From: Caryophanales bacterium | GTDB taxonomy: Bacteria; Bacillota_I; Bacilli_A; RFN20; CAG-826 | Length of the DNA stretch: 20,328 nt | Reading direction: 5' to 3' | NCBI GenBank assembly: GCA_022781015.1 | Contig: JALEUF010000122.1 | Location: forward strand, 1 to 20,328 | Shown: piece by piece, positions 1-7,595 of the stretch | Numbering within the stretch: the first letter of the stretch is position 1 | Layout: each line of letters begins with the position of its first letter | Translations under genes and position numbers: made by a program | The notes under the pieces: generated by a model | The model's database searches: none | The model's input: only the letters and a program-made list of their open reading frames with translations | Told to the model about the DNA's origin: nothing

Positions 1-572
1 TTATCTATCAAGGAGAAGAAATTGGTATGACTAACCTTCCTGTTTCTAAGGATATATCTACTTCAAAAGATGTTGTTTCCATTCAAGTCAATGACATCAT
101 GAAGAAACTTCTTTTCCCATCTTGCCTAAGAAACAAGTTGATATTCAATATCGATAGGGATAATTGCCGTTCCCCAATGCAGTGGGATGATTCGTTTAAT
201 GCAGGGTTTACTACTTCAAATAACCCTTGGATTAGAGTCAATCCTAACTATAAGGAAATAAACGCGAAAAATAACGTCAAAGATCCGAATTCGATATTCT
301 CTTTCTATAAGGAATTATTAAAACTAAGGAAAGAAAATGCAGTTCTTCAAGAAGGTGATTTTAAGTATATTTCTTCTTATAAAGATGTATTTGTTTTCTC
401 TAGGAATTATAAAGATAACGAAGCCTTAATTATCGTTAATTTAGGTAAAAAGACGCGCAAAAATAAGGTGGATGTAACAGGCTTTTATAGGGTTTTAGCA
501 ACTTTAGAAAATAAAAACGAAGGTATATTGCTTCCTTATGAAGGAAGAGTTTACTTCAAAAAGAAAATTTAA
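1..572 (+). CDS. GH13 alpha-glucosidase-type glycosidase, C-terminal part (5' end outside window)
   Basis: The open frame runs in from the window edge (frame beginning at base 3) and ends with TAA at 570-572. The first residues, IYQGEEIGMTN, are the late catalytic-barrel motif of family GH13 enzymes of the oligo-1,6-glucosidase / alpha-glucosidase / trehalose-6-phosphate hydrolase group. A second typical motif, RSPMQWDD, follows, with a NPWIRVNPNY-type segment after it. The tail (SIFSFYKELLKLRKENAVLQEGDF and onward) is the usual junction to the C-terminal beta-sandwich. These enzymes hydrolyse alpha-linked gluco-oligosaccharides in the cytoplasm. Only about 190 residues are visible, so the substrate (isomaltose, maltose, sucrose or trehalose-6-P) cannot be chosen. 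The ATG at 27 is an internal Met, not the start. Confidence 0.93.
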   Translation, partial: IYQGEEIGMTNLPVSKDISTSKDVVSIQVNDIMKKLLFPSCLRNKLIFNIDRDNCRSPMQWDDSFNAGFTTSNNPWIRVNPNYKEINAKNNVKDPNSIFSFYKELLKLRKENAVLQEGDFKYISSYKDVFVFSRNYKDNEALIIVNLGKKTRKNKVDVTGFYRVLATLENKNEGILLPYEGRVYFKKKI

Positions 573-588
573 TTAATGAATAAATATT

Positions 589-607
589 TTATATGAGTAT
601 CATATAA
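589..607. other. AT-only hairpin between GH13 gene and comEB
   Basis: A perfect 8-bp inverted repeat, TTATATGA / TCATATAA, with a 3-nt GTA loop lies just upstream of the comEB ribosome binding site. It has little G+C and no following T-tract, so it is not a convincing terminator. It could be a weak mRNA structure or a dyad operator, or chance in A+T-rich DNA. Confidence 0.3.
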
Positions 608-629
608 GGGCTAAAAGGAGGAATTAGAC

Positions 630-1121
630 ATGGATGAAATTAAACCTAGAAGCGGGAATTTGAGTTGGGATGAATATTTTATGGGTATTGCATCTTTATC
701 TAGCCTCCGTTCTAAAGACCCATCCACCCAAGTAGGCGCTTGCATTGTCGATAATAACAACAAGGTTGTTTCTATTGGATATAATGGCATGCCACGTGGA
801 GTAGATGACAATAAGATTCCTTGGGGACATGGAGAAGGGTTAGATTCAAAATATCTCTATGTTTGCCATGCTGAATTTAATGCCATATTGAATACTAGAA
901 ATGGCAGCGCACTTTCTGGATGCAAGATTTATGTCACTTTATTCCCTTGCAATGAATGTGCAAAAGCAATTGTCCAAGTAGGCATAAAAGAAGTCATATA
1001 TCTAGATGATAAATACCATGATAGCACTGAAACAACTGCCTCTAGGAAGATACTAGATATGGCAGGAGTTAGCTATAAACCATATAAAGGGAGAAAGTTA
1101 ATTATCAATGTGGGGCAATAG
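630..1121 (+). CDS. comEB: dCMP deaminase (ComEB family)
   Basis: This 163-aa zinc deaminase is predicted to convert dCMP to dUMP, feeding dTMP synthesis in the cytoplasm. The catalytic zinc site is visible: His80 and Glu82 in CHAEFNAIL (Zn ligand and proton shuttle) and Cys107/Cys110 in PCNECA. The N-terminal SWDEYFMGIASLSSLRSKDPSTQVG is typical of deoxycytidylate deaminases, and the loop YNGMPRGVDD is the usual substrate-side segment. The start is fixed by a strong AAAAGGAGG at 613-621, 8 nt before the ATG. It is the first gene of a run of overlapping genes leading into the ECF transporter; its 3' end overlaps the next ORF by 14 bp. Length is normal for the family. It is unrelated to the ECF genes in pathway, so the linkage is probably only operonic. 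Confidence 0.95.
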   Translation: MDEIKPRSGNLSWDEYFMGIASLSSLRSKDPSTQVGACIVDNNNKVVSIGYNGMPRGVDDNKIPWGHGEGLDSKYLYVCHAEFNAILNTRNGSALSGCKIYVTLFPCNECAKAIVQVGIKEVIYLDDKYHDSTETTASRKILDMAGVSYKPYKGRKLIINVGQ

Positions 1122-1326
1122 AGGTTTCTTCTATAGATTGGTGCTAGTCATTATTTGCTTCCTTTTAGCTGGACTTCCATTTTTAATCCCGTTATCAACG
1201 GATAAAAATAGTCCTTCCTGGGTTATTTATACTGCCGTTGGAATTTATTGCGGGTTATTCATAATCTGCGAAGTCGGATTAGAGGTCTATATCTATTTAA
1301 GAAAAAAGAAAAAGAAAGATGAATGA
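1108..1326 (+). CDS. Small two-TM membrane protein in the comEB-ecf operon
   Basis: A 72-aa protein of unknown function. Two hydrophobic helices are visible (about residues 8-29 and 39-63), with a short loop between them containing TDKNSPSW. The C-terminus is strongly basic and then acidic (RKKKKKDE), predicted to face the cytoplasm. It overlaps comEB by 14 bp and ecfA1 by 8 bp, so it is translationally coupled on both sides, which argues that it is real. It is too short and lacks the six-helix pattern of an EcfS substrate-binding component. It is not a family I recognise. Confidence 0.7.
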   Translation: MWGNRGFFYRLVLVIICFLLAGLPFLIPLSTDKNSPSWVIYTAVGIYCGLFIICEVGLEVYIYLRKKKKKDE

Positions 1327-2140
1327 AATAGTTTCGCTTAAAAATATATCGTTCTCCTATAACGAAGAAAAAGTGACTCTTTCAGGAGTCTCTTTTGATG
1401 TAGTCCCATCTTCTTATTGTTGTATCATTGGACATAATGGAAGTGGTAAATCTACTTTAGCCAAGCTTATTGTAGGGCTTCTTTCTCCTAGTGAAGGAGA
1501 GATTTATCTTTTTGGGAAGAAACTAGAAAAGAAATCATTAAAAGAATTAAGAAGAAAGATGGGGATTGTCTTCCAAAACCCAGATAATCAATTTGTGGGA
1601 TCTACTGTTGAAGACGATATAGCTTTTGGATTAGAAAATAGAAATATCCCTAGGGAAGAAATGGTTAAAAGAGTCGATTATATCCTAGATAAAGTAGGAA
1701 TGAGCGATTTTAGAAGCCATGAACCTTCGTCCTTAAGCGGGGGGCAAAAACAAAGAGTTGCCATCGCAGGGGTTCTTTCTTTAGGTGTTGATTTGATTAT
1801 CTTTGATGAAGCTACCGCGATGCTTGATCCAAAAGGAAAGAAAGAAATAAGGGAACTAATCTCTTCCTTAAGAAAAGAAAACCCAAATCTAACTATTATT
1901 TCTATTACACATGATGTAGAAGAGGCTAACCAATCAGACTATGTCTATGTAATTAACGATGGCAAGTTATTTAGCCAAGGAACGCCAAGCGAAGTCTTTT
2001 CCCATGTCGATGAATTAAGGGAAATTAAGCTAGATGTCCCATTTTTCTATTCCCTTAAGCACGAATTAATTAAAGATGGATTAGAAATACCTTCTTCGAT
2101 TAAAAATGAAGCCGAATTGGAGGAATATTTATGCCGATAG
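1319..2140 (+). CDS. ecfA1: Energy-coupling factor transporter ATPase EcfA1
   Basis: One of the two ATPases of an ECF-type importer, which powers uptake of vitamins, cofactors or metal ions through exchangeable EcfS proteins. Of the 273 residues, Walker A is GHNGSGKST (38-46), Q-loop VFQNPDNQFVG about 84-94, the ABC signature LSGGQ 139-143 followed by KQRVAIAGVL, Walker B LIIFDEAT 159-166, and the switch His in SITHDVEEA. The motif QNPDNQF after the Q-loop is characteristic of EcfA/CbiO ATPases. It overlaps the preceding 72-aa gene by 8 bp and ecfA2 by 10 bp. A C-terminal extension of about 50 residues follows the nucleotide-binding domain, as usual for EcfA proteins, where it makes the dimer contact. 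Confidence 0.96.
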   Translation: MNEIVSLKNISFSYNEEKVTLSGVSFDVVPSSYCCIIGHNGSGKSTLAKLIVGLLSPSEGEIYLFGKKLEKKSLKELRRKMGIVFQNPDNQFVGSTVEDDIAFGLENRNIPREEMVKRVDYILDKVGMSDFRSHEPSSLSGGQKQRVAIAGVLSLGVDLIIFDEATAMLDPKGKKEIRELISSLRKENPNLTIISITHDVEEANQSDYVYVINDGKLFSQGTPSEVFSHVDELREIKLDVPFFYSLKHELIKDGLEIPSSIKNEAELEEYLCR

Positions 2141-2988
2141 ATATTTCTTCTCTTTATTACATATATAATCCAAAGACCCCATTAGAGCATAAGGCTTTAA
2201 ATGGAATTGATTTAAAAATAGATGATGGGGATTTCCTTGGTATTGTTGGACGTACTGGATGTGGCAAATCTACTCTTATCCAGCATCTAAATGCTTTATT
2301 AGTACCTACTTCAGGAATTATAAAAGTCGATGAATTCATTAATTCTAGCGAGAAAAAGAAATCCACGAAGAAGATGTCTCCATTAAGAAAAAGAGTGGGC
2401 CTAGTATTCCAGTTTAGCGAATACCAATTATTTGAAGAGACTGTCTTAAAAGACGTTGCCTTTGGGCCTAAAAACTTTGGAAGGAAAAAAGACGAGGCTA
2501 TAGGAGATGCAAAGAAAGCACTTTCTTTAGTTGGATTAGATTCTTCTTTCTATGAACGCTCTCCATTTGAATTATCTGGAGGAGAGAAAAGACGTGTTGC
2601 TATTGCAGGTATTTTAGCCATCAAACCTAAATATCTAGTCGTAGATGAACCTACATCCGGATTGGATCCGATGGGTGCGAAAGAGATGATGGATTTATTC
2701 TCAAAGATTCATGATGAAGGGACTACTATCATTTTAGTAACCCATGACATGGATATTCTTCTTTCTTATTGCAATAAGGTAGTTGTAATGGAAGAAGGGA
2801 AGATAATTAGGCAATGTTCCCCAAATTCTCTATTTGATTTTGATTGCGAAGCCTATTCATTAGAAACTCCTAAAGTACTTTCTTTTGCCTCAAATTTAAA
2901 AGAAAGCGGAATGAAGTTAGATTTAAATTCCGTTAAGGACGTGTCGTCGTTATCTAAAGAAATAATCAAAGCAAGGAGGATAAAATAA
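2131..2988 (+). CDS. ecfA2: Energy-coupling factor transporter ATPase EcfA2
   Basis: The second ECF ATPase, expected to form the EcfA1-EcfA2 heterodimer that binds the coupling helices of EcfT. Of 285 residues, Walker A is GRTGCGKST (40-48), Q-loop VFQFSEYQLFEETVLKDVAFGP about 92-113, signature LSGGE 148-152 followed by KRRVAIAGILA, and Walker B VVDEPTSGLDP 170-180. The FQFSEYQLF segment and the early TPLEHKALNGIDL segment are typical of the EcfA2 rather than EcfA1 branch. The ATG at 2131 lies inside ecfA1 and has GGAGG at 2119-2123, 7 nt upstream. Its stop TAA shares one base with the ecfT start (TAATG). Confidence 0.96.
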   Translation: MPIDISSLYYIYNPKTPLEHKALNGIDLKIDDGDFLGIVGRTGCGKSTLIQHLNALLVPTSGIIKVDEFINSSEKKKSTKKMSPLRKRVGLVFQFSEYQLFEETVLKDVAFGPKNFGRKKDEAIGDAKKALSLVGLDSSFYERSPFELSGGEKRRVAIAGILAIKPKYLVVDEPTSGLDPMGAKEMMDLFSKIHDEGTTIILVTHDMDILLSYCNKVVVMEEGKIIRQCSPNSLFDFDCEAYSLETPKVLSFASNLKESGMKLDLNSVKDVSSLSKEIIKARRIK

Positions 2989-3848
2989 TGGCCTCTTTTG
3001 CTATCGGAAGATATGTTCCATATAATTCATTCTTACATAAATTAGACGCAAGAACAAAAATAGCTGCGACTATTTTGCTTATGGTTGCATTGTTCATGGA
3101 TTATCCAACTTGGTCAATGAGAGCCTTGATGGGTGGAACATTATTTATTGTATTAAGTATCTTTCTATATGTTTCAAAGATGAAGATTAGTTCTATCTTG
3201 TCTTCATTAAAAAGCATGTGGTTCATGGTTATATTCCTTCTTATTATCTATATCTTGGTACCTAAGGAAAATAACACACTGGGTGTCGCCTTTTCTATCA
3301 ATGGGTTTGTAGTTTATTATGATTCCTTTGCAGAAGCTGCACGTATCATTATGCGTTTAGTCATGATGATAATGATAACAATGATACTAACCGCGACTAC
3401 TAGGCCCCTAGATTTAACTTTTGCCTTGGAATGGTATATGTATCCATTAAGGGTATTCCATTTCCCTGTATCTGAAATTGCGATGATGCTTTCGATTGCC
3501 TTGAGATTTATTCCAACTTTATTAGATGATGCCGATAGGATAATGAAAGCGCAGTCTAGTAGAGGCGTTGATTTTAAACATGGCAAATTAAAAGAAAAGA
3601 TAGTAGGCATTACATCATTAATTATTCCTTTGTTTGTTTCTTCCTTTATTAGAAGTGATGAGCTAGCTTCTGCCATGGAATGTAGAGGATATGATCCAAG
3701 AGAAAAAAGAAGCCGTTATAGGGTTTATAAATTCTATTTCGGTGATATTCTTTCCATTATATTTGTTATAGCTTTAGTCGCTCTAATTATGACTATTTCC
3801 ATTACTAAGTTCGATATATTTGGTTTCTTCGGGGTAAATGCCTTATGA
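2988..3848 (+). CDS. ecfT: ECF transporter transmembrane component EcfT
   Basis: A 286-aa membrane scaffold that links the ATPase pair to EcfS proteins. The N-terminal SFLHKLDARTKI segment is the conserved EcfT entry motif. About five to six hydrophobic helices follow. Two cytoplasmic coupling-helix motifs with the invariant Ala-x-x-x-Arg-Gly pattern are present: AQSSRG (188-193) and AMECRG (229-234, in AMECRGYDP). These arginines dock into the ATPases. AAGGAGG about 12 nt before the ATG gives the start. It overlaps ecfA2 by one base and truA by ATGA. No EcfS gene is nearby, consistent with a group II system whose module is shared by several unlinked EcfS proteins. Confidence 0.95.
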   Translation: MASFAIGRYVPYNSFLHKLDARTKIAATILLMVALFMDYPTWSMRALMGGTLFIVLSIFLYVSKMKISSILSSLKSMWFMVIFLLIIYILVPKENNTLGVAFSINGFVVYYDSFAEAARIIMRLVMMIMITMILTATTRPLDLTFALEWYMYPLRVFHFPVSEIAMMLSIALRFIPTLLDDADRIMKAQSSRGVDFKHGKLKEKIVGITSLIIPLFVSSFIRSDELASAMECRGYDPREKRSRYRVYKFYFGDILSIIFVIALVALIMTISITKFDIFGFFGVNAL

Positions 3849-4588
3849 AACATTATCTAGGCACAGTTGCCTATAGGGGAACTTCTTATTCAGGATTCCA
3901 AAGGCAAAGCAGCTTAAGGACCATACAAGGCGAATTAGAAAGGGCATTAAGCACTTTAAATGATTCTCCTAGCCAAATAAAAGGGGCTGGGAGAACTGAT
4001 GCGAAAGTCCATGCGAAAGGCCAGACTTTTTCTTTCTACGCCCACCAAATCAAGGATTTTGATAAATATATAAATATCTTCAATAGCCTTCTTCCTGATG
4101 ATATTGCCCTTCTTTCTATAAAAGAAATAGATGATAATTTTGATGCACGTCATTCTTGCTCTGGCAAAAAATATGAATATAGATTTTGTTTTGGCAAGAA
4201 AGATCCTTTCAAGTCTGAATATGAAGCCTATTTAGGAAATAGGGATTTTGATGTAGATGCATTTATGGATGCCTATGATGTATTTTTAGGTGTCCATGAC
4301 TTTAAAAATTTCACGACAAAAAAAGAAGATAAAGACAATTTCATTAGGGACATATATCAAATTAAGCCTACTTATGATCCTAGTAGAAAGGCTATATCAA
4401 TATTGTTTTATTCAAATGGATTCATGACTTATCAAATTAGGTTAATGGTAGGGGCATTACTAAAAGTTGGCTTTAAAAAGATGAGCAAAATAGATATAAA
4501 AGAAAGGCTAGATTCTCCTAAAAGGAATATATTTTCCTATAAGGCAAAAGCAGAAGGCCTAACTTTAATGGAAGTAATTTATGGATAA
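3845..4588 (+). CDS. truA: tRNA pseudouridine(38-40) synthase TruA
   Basis: Converts uridines 38-40 in the tRNA anticodon arm to pseudouridine. The 247-aa protein has the catalytic Asp52 in GAGRTDAKVHAKGQ, the N-terminal TVAYRGTSYSGFQRQ strand, the central CSGKKYEYRF segment and the C-terminal FMTYQIRLMVGALLKVG segment, all typical of TruA. Its start overlaps the ecfT stop (ATGA at 3845-3848), and its own stop overlaps the PHP gene by 8 bp, so it is embedded in the same operon. ecfA-ecfA-ecfT-truA is a conserved order in many Bacilli, usually followed by rplM-rpsI; here those two are about 9.5 kb downstream. Confidence 0.96.
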   Translation: MKHYLGTVAYRGTSYSGFQRQSSLRTIQGELERALSTLNDSPSQIKGAGRTDAKVHAKGQTFSFYAHQIKDFDKYINIFNSLLPDDIALLSIKEIDDNFDARHSCSGKKYEYRFCFGKKDPFKSEYEAYLGNRDFDVDAFMDAYDVFLGVHDFKNFTTKKEDKDNFIRDIYQIKPTYDPSRKAISILFYSNGFMTYQIRLMVGALLKVGFKKMSKIDIKERLDSPKRNIFSYKAKAEGLTLMEVIYG

Positions 4589-5381
4589 TCTTGAATATAA
4601 TTACCATACCCATACATCTAGATGCGGGCATGCATTTGGAAAAGATGAAGAATATGTTTTAAATGCGATTAGGCAAGGATATAAACGTATTGGATTTTCT
4701 GACCATGTTATCTTGCCAGGCATTATTCAGCCTGGAATGAGAGGAGATCCTTCTTTATTAGATGATTATATTTATTCAGTTAATTATTTAAGAGATAAAT
4801 ACAAAGATAAAATCGAGATAAAACTAGGTTTTGAATGTGAATGGTACGGGGACAAATTCAAGTCCTATTATGAATCATTATTAAAAGAAAAAGGCTTCGA
4901 TTATCTAATATTAGGTCAACATTGCAGGTTTAATAACGACCGTATACGTTTCTATGGGGATATACCTTTCTTAACTAATGAAGAAAGATGTAAATTATAT
5001 GTAGATGATCTTTGCAAGGGCATTTCTAGCGGTTTGTTTAGTTACGTATGCCACCCAGATGTATTTATATATTTCTTTGGATATCTACCTTCTTTTAAAG
5101 ACGTCTCTTATAAGATTGCATTGACTGCTAAAGAACATAATATCCCGTTAGAAATAAATCTAGCTAGAACTAGGCCATATGGATTCCCATCTATTAGACC
5201 CCCATATGAGCAAATCTATCCATTCCCTCCTTTTTGGGAAATAGTAAAAGAAGTTGGGAATGAAATCGTAGTAGGGGTTGATGCCCATAAGCCTACTGAT
5301 TTTATTTCAACTCCATATAAAGACGTAAATGAATTTATCAAGACTCTTGGATTAAAGGTTAATAAGGACTTTAGGATTTAA
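4581..5381 (+). CDS. PHP-domain phosphoesterase, histidinol-phosphatase-like
   Basis: A 266-aa protein of the polymerase-and-histidinol-phosphatase (PHP) fold. Metal-binding residues are recognisable in order: the HxH motif in YHTHTSRCGHA near the N-terminus, Glu in GFECEWYGD, His in LGQHCRF, His in YVCHPDVF, and Asp-x-His in VGVDAHKPTDF near the C-terminus. This order matches HisK/HisJ-type histidinol phosphatases, which make L-histidinol from histidinol phosphate. No other histidine genes are in the window, and small-genome relatives often lack that pathway, so a different phosphomonoester substrate is quite possible. The gene overlaps truA by 8 bp and collides tail-to-tail with the next gene by 11 bp, with no terminator visible between them. 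Confidence 0.85.
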   Translation: MDNLEYNYHTHTSRCGHAFGKDEEYVLNAIRQGYKRIGFSDHVILPGIIQPGMRGDPSLLDDYIYSVNYLRDKYKDKIEIKLGFECEWYGDKFKSYYESLLKEKGFDYLILGQHCRFNNDRIRFYGDIPFLTNEERCKLYVDDLCKGISSGLFSYVCHPDVFIYFFGYLPSFKDVSYKIALTAKEHNIPLEINLARTRPYGFPSIRPPYEQIYPFPPFWEIVKEVGNEIVVGVDAHKPTDFISTPYKDVNEFIKTLGLKVNKDFRI

Positions 5382-5865
5382 AAACTGACTTATAATCAAG
5401 AATAACCATTAGTGAATCGCCTTTGCATTTGCCTCCATCTAGAGGTTTTACATTGATGATGGCAATGGTCTTTTTGACATCTTCCCTTCTTTTAATCAAG
5501 AATGCACCTTTTTTATTAGCAAGAGGGTTATCAACTGGGAAATTCATGAAGTCTTTGTAGTTATTATCTAGATAATAGATAAAGCTTTGGTTAGTAGCTT
5601 CTTTTGGAAGTATTTCAGTTGAAAATATGTAGGGCATGTAGCTATTTTCCCCATCTGTGACCTCTTTATTTTCATCATAGCTAATCGTGCAGTAAGGCTG
5701 CCCGTCGTTATTGACTTTATAACTAGATTCATCAATTGGTTTGATACGCATGCTTTCGACATAGATAATAGGAACGATACCTTGTGGCTGCGTTCCAAAA
5801 ATAGCAACGAAGACAATAGAAAGTAATGCAATCGCACTGACTAGAATAGAAACTGCCTTTTTCAT
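5371..5865 (-). CDS. Small membrane-anchored extracytoplasmic protein, last gene of the ABC operon
   Basis: A 164-aa protein of unknown function. Residues 1-24 (MKKAVSILVSAIALLSIVFV and onward) form a signal peptide or N-terminal anchor without a lipobox Cys. The rest is polar and looks beta-rich: a segment ISYDENKEV, a conserved-looking TEILPKEATNQSF stretch, and a final strand pair around KKTIAIINVKPLDGG and DSLMVILDYKS. This is compatible with a small Ig-like or beta-sandwich domain outside the membrane, but that is inference. The start overlaps the stop of the upstream permease by 4 bases (ATGA), so the two are coupled. Its 3' end overlaps the opposing PHP gene by 11 bp. Confidence 0.8.
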   Translation of the reverse strand: MKKAVSILVSAIALLSIVFVAIFGTQPQGIVPIIYVESMRIKPIDESSYKVNNDGQPYCTISYDENKEVTDGENSYMPYIFSTEILPKEATNQSFIYYLDNNYKDFMNFPVDNPLANKKGAFLIKRREDVKKTIAIINVKPLDGGKCKGDSLMVILDYKSVFKS

Positions 5866-7595
5866 AAACTCTCCCCTTTGCTATAGATATATTTAATCTT
5901 TTTCCTATATAGAACTAGATTAATTAGGAAGAATATTATTCCTAATAGGAATATTTTGAATCCGGCGGTAGAAGGTACATCATTTAGCCATCTTATTGGG
6001 TCTTGGAGGTAGAAATAATATAGGATGGCAACCAGGAAAGAAGTGGCAAAGGCTAAGATATATGAACGGTTTTCGTTTCTAGAAAGGAAGGAACCTTCTC
6101 CAAAAGTTTCTTTAGGATTGGAGAAGTCCACACCGGCGCTAAAAAGAAGATGTCCTAGATAAATTAAAGTAGCACCCATTCCCATAAAGACTGTACTAGT
6201 AAATGTCTGCATTCTAATCGAAGCCATTACAAATGTGGTGCAGATGATGCTAAGCGAGCCAAGTATGGCAGGATAGATAATCTTGGAAGTTATAATTACT
6301 TCATCTTTTAATGGATAGGTGTGGTTAAGTTTAAACGCCCCACCTTCTTTGCTATATAAATTAGCAACTAATCCATTCGCAGTTAAGGCAATTAATAGGA
6401 GTATTAATAACAATACAACCTGCGCCATAGCCTCCCCACGTATATTTACATCCATCGCACCAAATAACTTGCTAATTAAGGCTAATAATAATGGCAAGGC
6501 TAGGAATATTCCAACATAATTAGGAGTAAAGGAAGAATCTTTTACAAACAACAGGAATTCTTTATAGAACTGGCTTCTATAAGGCGAATCGGCTTTGAGG
6601 CTATATTTCTTATTGGTTTTTGTTTTGGCTTGTATTTCATCATTCCCGCTAGCAAGGTGAAGATAGAATGGGCCTGCTAATAATAAAGAAAGGAAGAATA
6701 ATATAATTAATGAGCCAATTAAGATTAAAAATGTATATAATCCAGCAACCCCATACCCATAGAAGAAGGAGAAGTTATAACCTGTAAATCCTCCTAGGCA
6801 TACCATCGAGGCATAATAGAAGAAAGAAAATTTGGAAGTATAGAAATTCAATCCATTTTGAATCGCATTAAAATAAGGGCCCCAGTTAGAGAATATATCG
6901 ATTTTATTTGGGATTATTCCAATTAGGAAAGAACAAAAAGCCAAGATTAAGATAATGAGGACTGATAAAGTAAACGCATTGGCTAATGTATGTGTTTTTA
7001 GATATCTTTTTAAGAAATAGTTAGGAATAGATAGGATTGCTGCTAATAAAAGCATCACCAAATCTATGATGGCCCATATAACAAATATTACAAAATACAT
7101 ATATATTGGGTACCCGCTTACTAAGTAATAGCCTAATAGGAATGGTATTTCTATCTTTAAGGCTTTTAGATATAGGTTTATAAAGGAAACACCTAGTCTA
7201 CCAAGGAATAAGGTGTTCCCGTTCATCGGCAAGGTTAACAATACTTTGTTATCGGAGGCGAAATATAATTCGTTTGTAGTCCTGCCTAATACCCCGATAA
7301 AGGAGAATATAACTAATATATTGATAATTATTGAAGGGACTGACATTGGGACGCTAGACAATAAAGAGAATATCCCAAACAACTGACATAGATAGAAAAA
7401 TAAATAAGATAAAGCAATAGTGGCGGCAAATCCAATTAATGATGTCACTAGTTTTATGATGGCTTTCTTCTTATTGCCTTTCCAGTCAATTGCAAGCGAA
7501 TTGGCTAGAAGCATTTTTATAAGCACATAAAAAGGGCCCCATTCAACATGGAATATAGATTTCTTCTTTGTTTTATTTTCTATAGCAGAAGTCAC
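5862..7595 (-). CDS. ABC-2 type exporter permease
   Basis: A 577-aa polytopic membrane protein with about 12 hydrophobic segments, of the putative ABC exporter kind that pairs with a separate ATPase. Visible features are a cytoplasmic N-terminus ending near FYVLIKMLLANSLAIDW, a first-half motif SDNKVLLTLPMNGNTLFLGR typical of these two-half permeases, and the matching KLNHTYPLKDEVIITSKI segment in the second half. The start is GTG at 7595-7593, which shares one base with the upstream stop (TAGTG), and an AAGGAG lies at the proper distance inside the end of the upstream gene. It follows directly the gene carrying its likely ATPase. The substrate cannot be predicted. Confidence 0.85.
   Translation of the reverse strand: MTSAIENKTKKKSIFHVEWGPFYVLIKMLLANSLAIDWKGNKKKAIIKLVTSLIGFAATIALSYLFFYLCQLFGIFSLLSSVPMSVPSIIINILVIFSFIGVLGRTTNELYFASDNKVLLTLPMNGNTLFLGRLGVSFINLYLKALKIEIPFLLGYYLVSGYPIYMYFVIFVIWAIIDLVMLLLAAILSIPNYFLKRYLKTHTLANAFTLSVLIILILAFCSFLIGIIPNKIDIFSNWGPYFNAIQNGLNFYTSKFSFFYYASMVCLGGFTGYNFSFFYGYGVAGLYTFLILIGSLIILFFLSLLLAGPFYLHLASGNDEIQAKTKTNKKYSLKADSPYRSQFYKEFLLFVKDSSFTPNYVGIFLALPLLLALISKLFGAMDVNIRGEAMAQVVLLLILLLIALTANGLVANLYSKEGGAFKLNHTYPLKDEVIITSKIIYPAILGSLSIICTTFVMASIRMQTFTSTVFMGMGATLIYLGHLLFSAGVDFSNPKETFGEGSFLSRNENRSYILAFATSFLVAILYYFYLQDPIRWLNDVPSTAGFKIFLLGIIFFLINLVLYRKKIKYIYSKGESL

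Noticed and set aside
3317..3676. Minus-strand ORF of 119 aa within ecfT
   Set aside because: It is the complement of conserved EcfT coupling-helix sequence, with no start signal.
1319..3848. Cobalt or nickel CbiMNQO transporter instead of a general ECF module
   Set aside because: There is no CbiM or CbiN; two different ATPases plus EcfT followed by truA is the group II ECF arrangement.
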